DNA from: JAZGGS01 sp963749485
Lineage (GTDB): Bacteria; Bacteroidota; Ignavibacteria; Ignavibacteriales; Ignavibacteriaceae
NCBI GenBank assembly: GCA_963749485.1
Contig: CAVVMV010000022.1
Location: forward strand, 1 to 64,000
Length of the DNA: 64,000 bases
Direction of reading: 5' to 3'
Part shown: positions 60,845-64,000 of the stretch, in pieces
Layout of the letters: each line of letters opens with the position of its first letter
Numbering within the stretch: the stretch's first letter is position 1
The notes under the pieces: model-generated
Database searches by the model: none
Seen by the model: the letters and a program-made list of their open reading frames with translations, nothing else
Told to the model about the DNA's origin: nothing
Position numbers and translations under genes: made by a program

Positions 60845-61579
60845 TCATTGCCCAAGAACATCGAATACTTTAAGTGTGACAAAACTTAATTTTGGAACAG
60901 AGTATTTTATTGTTGTAATTGGGTTAAATGGGTTGGGATAGTTCTGTTCTAATTTGAAGAAAATTGGTTGTGAACGATTATCATCTTGCACAGCGGAAAT
61001 AGGACCAAAAAAAAGTTCATCAATAAACCATTGGGAACCAATGTGTAAGTAGTTACTTACTTCGGAACTATCAATCGTAAAATTTATTACAGCAACATTT
61101 GGAGTATCACTAACTGTATATTCAATATCCACCACAAACTCAGTGAAGTTGGGAACATATACAATGGATTCTAATTCCCCTGATCCAACAACAACACTGT
61201 CTTGAAGCACTTTAATTTCCGCAACGAATTTGTCTCCACCTACTGGCAAATATTTATAAAATCCGTGAAGTGCCTCAGGTTTTCCAGTAATCGGGAAAAT
61301 AATAGAAGTTAGTTCGGGTGGATAAGTAAATCCTAATTCCTCACAACTATCAACAATACCCAAGACACACAAATCACCAGTATACGGTAGTAAATCAGCA
61401 AAAACTTGCCTGCAATCCAGCGGTGGTGGGTAAATATTGTTTGTGGCCCAATCTACAGGATCACATAAACAGGTTGGCCAAATCTCAAAACCTGCATTGG
61501 GTATTTGTGCTAATGTTGAATCTGATAAATAATAAAAAATTAGGGTAGTACTAAGAATAACTTTAGTCAAGGTTTTCAT
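60845..61579 (-). CDS. Secreted protein with truncated T9SS sorting domain
   Basis: 244 residues. Signal peptide (ILSTTLIFYYLSDSTLA), then a beta-sandwich (IPNAGFEIWPTCLCDPVDWA, FVVDIEYTVSDTPNVAVINF) like the PCMD/glycan-binding modules of T9SS cargo. The tail starts normally (EQNYPNPFNPITTIKYSVP, VTLKVFDVLGQ) but stops. In the next frame NEIETLVNEEKPTGFN continues and then the SGVYFYRL...KKMVL part is missing. Loss of the C-terminal strands should prevent T9SS export, so the gene is probably inactivated for secretion. Confidence 0.75.
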   Translation of the reverse strand: MKTLTKVILSTTLIFYYLSDSTLAQIPNAGFEIWPTCLCDPVDWATNNIYPPPLDCRQVFADLLPYTGDLCVLGIVDSCEELGFTYPPELTSIIFPITGKPEALHGFYKYLPVGGDKFVAEIKVLQDSVVVGSGELESIVYVPNFTEFVVDIEYTVSDTPNVAVINFTIDSSEVSNYLHIGSQWFIDELFFGPISAVQDDNRSQPIFFKLEQNYPNPFNPITTIKYSVPKLSFVTLKVFDVLGQ

Positions 61580-61915
61580 AGCTCTTTCCCTTCGTCAGTC
61601 TATGAAAACTAAGATATATAGCAAATATCTTAGTTCTTTATCTCAAATTAAAAGTTATTAAAAATTACCGACTCAACTAAGGATTTTTATAAGTTCATCC
61701 CAGGGTAATGATAATGGTTGGGTAACAACTGAATGTAGAAAAATGACAACTTGAGATGGTTAAAAATGTTCATTGATTGAGGAATGAAAGTTTTGTAATT
61801 TTGACTTGCAAATTCTAATAAAGATTAACACTAAAATCTGTAACAAATTTTCATAAAAGTAGGACTACAGAGAATTATAGGTTAGGAAAAGTTGCGATTT
61901 TAGTTAAAAAACAAA
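61580..61915. other. Gene-free spacer upstream of tRNA-Leu
   Basis: 336 A/T-rich bases with divergent flanking genes; no gene or repeat recognised. Promoters for the T9SS gene and tRNA-Leu should be here. Confidence 0.35.
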
Positions 61916-62001
61916 GCCGAAGTGGCGAAATTGGTAGACGCGCTGGACTCAAAATCCAGTCTGGCTTATACCAGGTGCCGGTTCGAGTCCGGCCTTCGGT
62001 A
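61916..62001 (+). tRNA. tRNA-Leu (CAA anticodon)
   Basis: 86-base class II tRNA. Acceptor GCCGAAG pairs with CTTCGGT (one G-U), discriminator A. Anticodon stem CTGGA/TCCAG with loop CTCAAAA (CAA); long variable arm TCTGGCTTATACCAGG; T-arm GCCGGTTCGAGTCCGGC. CCA not encoded. Confidence 0.95.
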
Positions 62002-62005
62002 CAAT

Positions 62006-62030
62006 AGCCCTCTTTCTGAGGGCTTTGTTA
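62006..62030 (+). terminator. Terminator of tRNA-Leu
   Basis: AGCCCTC / GAGGGCT with loop TTTCT, five bases after the tRNA end, followed by a short T-rich stretch. Confidence 0.8.
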
Positions 62031-62073
62031 TTAAACAAAGTATTTACTTTTGGAAATTAGTATAAAATAAAAA

Positions 62074-62743
62074 TTGCATATAGAGATCAAAAAAATATTT
62101 TTAGTTTTGGTATTAAGTTCAATCGTTGGATTGATTTTTAATAATTTTAATCCAGCAGGTATTTCCTTAATTAGGGAGGTAAAAAATTTAAGCTTTGCGT
62201 CAGATTCTCTGATCATGTCCGAAACTATTCAAAATGAAAAAGAAACTGACGATAGTGTAGATATTACAACTCAATTAGAGATAATTGAGGATGAGCAAAG
62301 GTTATCAGGTGAATTGCAGGAGAGCATCAAGAAAGAAGAAACAGAACAAATAAATAATCAGAATGAAATAATTAATAACGATGAAGAAGAAGAAATATTT
62401 AATGATCCAAAAATAATAAACCTTGAGCAGGCATATATACTTTTTAACAATGGTGCAAAGTTTATAGATGCAAGAGAAGATATTGACTATAATGAAGGAC
62501 ATATTTCTAATGCAATTAATATTTACTTCTATTCATTTGAAGAAAACGAAGACAAATTAAACGGTATTAGTAAGGATGAATCTATTGTAACTTATTGCAG
62601 TGGTACAGATTGTGATCTGAGCGTGCTTGTTGGGAAATAAATTAGCTGAGATTGGGTACAAAAATGTATTTGTTTTTTTTGGTGGATGGCTGGACTGGGT
62701 TGAAGCAAGTTATCCTACAACCACTAACGGAACTAATCAGTAA
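62074..62743 (+). CDS. Membrane-anchored rhodanese-domain protein (one frameshift)
   Basis: Starts at TTG 62074 with an N-terminal membrane segment (IFLVLVLSSIVGLIFNNF), then an acidic low-complexity linker rich in Glu/Asn. A rhodanese domain follows: KFIDAREDIDYNEGHISNAI, the active-site Cys in IVTYCSGTDCDLS, and after a break near 62635 LAEIGYKNVFVFFGGWLDWV. Sulfur-transfer or redox role near the membrane is inferred. It precedes a MauE/DoxX protein by 20 bases, a pairing common in Bacteroidota and relatives. Confidence 0.8.
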
Positions 62744-62763
62744 ATGTTTAGTAGAATTTTGTG

Positions 62764-63228
62764 ATGAAAAATGTTTTAAATAATAAATACCTCCTGTTTG
62801 TTTTAAGAGTTTTTCTTGCGTTTGTTTTTATTTATGCTGCCGTTCTTAAAATTGCAGAACCAAGTGACTTTTCACAGTCAATTGCAAATTATAAACTGAT
62901 GCCTGATAATTTTATAAACATTCTCGCTATCATTCTTCCCTGGATTGAAATAAGTGCGGGACTTCTCCTTTTATTTGGAGTAGCGGTTAAAGAGAACAGT
63001 ATAATAATCAGTGGGATGCTAATTATTTTTATAATCGCTATCGCTATTAGTCTTGCACGAGGTTTAAATATTGATTGCGGATGTTTCGGGACAACCAACG
63101 GTAACGAGTTGGGATTAGTAAAACTTCTTCAGAATTTCGGATTGCTGGCAATTGGTATCATTTTAATTATTTACAATTCAACATTTCTATCGATGAATAA
63201 ATCCCAACCAACTGAATCTGCAAATTAA
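62764..63228 (+). CDS. MauE/DoxX-family membrane protein
   Basis: 154 residues with four membrane segments: LLFVLRVFLAFVFIYAAVLK, IILPWIEISAGLLLLFG, GMLIIFIIAIAISLARG and FGLLAIGIILIIYNS. The conserved NIDCGCFG Cys pair of the MauE branch is present. Likely participates in thiol-disulfide or sulfur chemistry with the upstream rhodanese. Its stop overlaps the convergent polymerase gene stop by two bases. ATG 62764 chosen over GTG 62761. Confidence 0.85.
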   Translation: MKNVLNNKYLLFVLRVFLAFVFIYAAVLKIAEPSDFSQSIANYKLMPDNFINILAIILPWIEISAGLLLLFGVAVKENSIIISGMLIIFIIAIAISLARGLNIDCGCFGTTNGNELGLVKLLQNFGLLAIGIILIIYNSTFLSMNKSQPTESAN

Positions 63229-64000
63229 TTTTTTATACTATCCATCGTATCTCTTAAAACACCAAGCGATCTCTGGCTGAGAATATCTATTTTTATTAAA
63301 CCAATATCTTCAATTGAATACATATCCGGTTGCGTTACGATTAAGCCTAAACCCTTATTTTTCGCATACTCTAAAGCAACGTAATCGGTTATTTTGTTTG
63401 GGGCAATTACAATTCCTCCCGGATGAATGCTAAGGTGCCGTGGGAAATCCTGCTATCTTTGAAGCTAAACTTACAATTGATTTCCATGGTTCCTGGTTAA
63501 AATTAAGTTTTTTTGATTCAGGAAAAAGTTTTGAAAGGTTAGGAAGATTAGCTGCACTGGTCCATGGAATTCTTTTACTGAATTTAGATATCTCTTCATT
63601 TGTAAAACCGTAAGCTTTTGCAACTTCCCGAAAAGCTGATCTTGCCCTGAATGTAACCGTGGTTGAAATCATCGCAACTTTTTCGTAACCATACTCTTCA
63701 AAAATGTATTTTATAATTTCATCTCTTTCTTTCCACGAAAAATCAATATCAACATCCGGCGGACTGCTTCGCGCTTTATTCATAAAACGTTCGAAGTAAA
63801 GGTTCAGTTCTATAGGATCCACCTGGGTTAAACCTAAACAGTATGCAACAATACTGTTCGCCGCTGAGCCCCTTCCAATAAGCAACATTCCCCTTTGCCT
63901 GGCTTCTCTTACAATATCCCAAACAATTAAAAAATATTCTGTAAAATTCATCTCCCTAATAACAGCTAACTCATCCTCAACTCTTTTTTTAATAGCATCA
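63225..64000 (-). CDS. C-family DNA polymerase (DnaE-type), 3' part, ends after palm (one frameshift)
   Basis: Partial: the 5' part lies beyond the window. EYFLIVWDIVREARQRGMLL and GRGSAANSIVAYCLGLTQVD, then the palm aspartates in SSPPDVDIDFSWKERDEII, and STTVTFRARSAFREVAKAYG. After a break near 63440 it reads HLSIHPGGIVIAPNKITDYV, then IGLIKIDILSQRSLGVLRDT with the third catalytic-type Asp, and a stop at 63225. Normal DnaE/DnaE2 polymerases continue for hundreds of residues (fingers, tHhH, OB). The early stop, butting against mauE, is therefore remarkable. Confidence 0.8.

Overview
The window looks like a low-GC chromosome segment from a member of the Bacteroidota/Chlorobiota group, most likely class Ignavibacteria. 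Four secreted proteins end in the type IX secretion (T9SS) sorting domain with the NYPNPFNP-type motif that is characteristic of that class. The T9SS factors PorD-like and PorV/PorQ-like are also present, as are several Ignavibacteria-style outer-membrane proteins. The assignment rests on motif recognition only.

Layout. 0-11.3 kb is a surface-polysaccharide region: UDP-glucuronate decarboxylase, a sugar-1-phosphate transferase, a Wzi-like capsule assembly barrel and WecB. Inserted in it are a repeat-bounded fragment with a truncated nucleotidyltransferase pair and a 1.8-kb tandem duplication of an OmpA/TSP3/SPOR lipoprotein-free envelope protein. 11.4-18.6 kb holds a LemA/DUF2207/HAD/NUDIX operon, a beta-barrel with an N-terminal haem-c motif, a crotonase and a double universal stress protein. 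18.9-23.0 kb is a gingipain-like (C25) T9SS cargo gene.

23.04-31.06 kb is an accessory island. It runs from an intact tRNA-Met (CAT) to a 38-bp direct copy of that tRNA's 3' half, and holds a methyltransferase, an outer-membrane protein, a retropepsin-like protease, two STAS proteins, an S41 protease with T9SS tail, and several repeat families. 31.1-42.3 kb is housekeeping on the minus strand: DUF72, HIT, an EF-G paralogue, envelope helper proteins, isocitrate dehydrogenase, YbhN, Maf, SpoIID-like and MATE, then tRNA-Ala.

42.5-46.4 kb is a probable bacterial sphingolipid locus: CerR-like epimerase, serine palmitoyltransferase and a GNAT-like ceramide synthase candidate. 46.4-52.3 kb carries a HEAT-cyclophilin fusion, PorD-like and PorV/PorQ-like T9SS proteins and a helix-hairpin-helix outer-membrane protein. 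52.5-58.1 kb has a hybrid kinase with three receivers, then gltX and glnS. 58.2-61.6 kb is a second accessory patch with T9SS cargo, a STAS remnant and repeats. 61.9-64 kb has tRNA-Leu, rhodanese, a MauE/DoxX protein and the 3' part of a C-family DNA polymerase alpha gene.

A dominant technical feature is that about half the genes, including essential ones such as gltX, glnS and icd, are interrupted by single-base indels, often in homopolymers. I read most of these as consensus (long-read type) errors rather than true pseudogenes, and give each gene as one reconstructed feature with its breaks noted. No CRISPR array, rRNA, intact transposase or integrase was seen.
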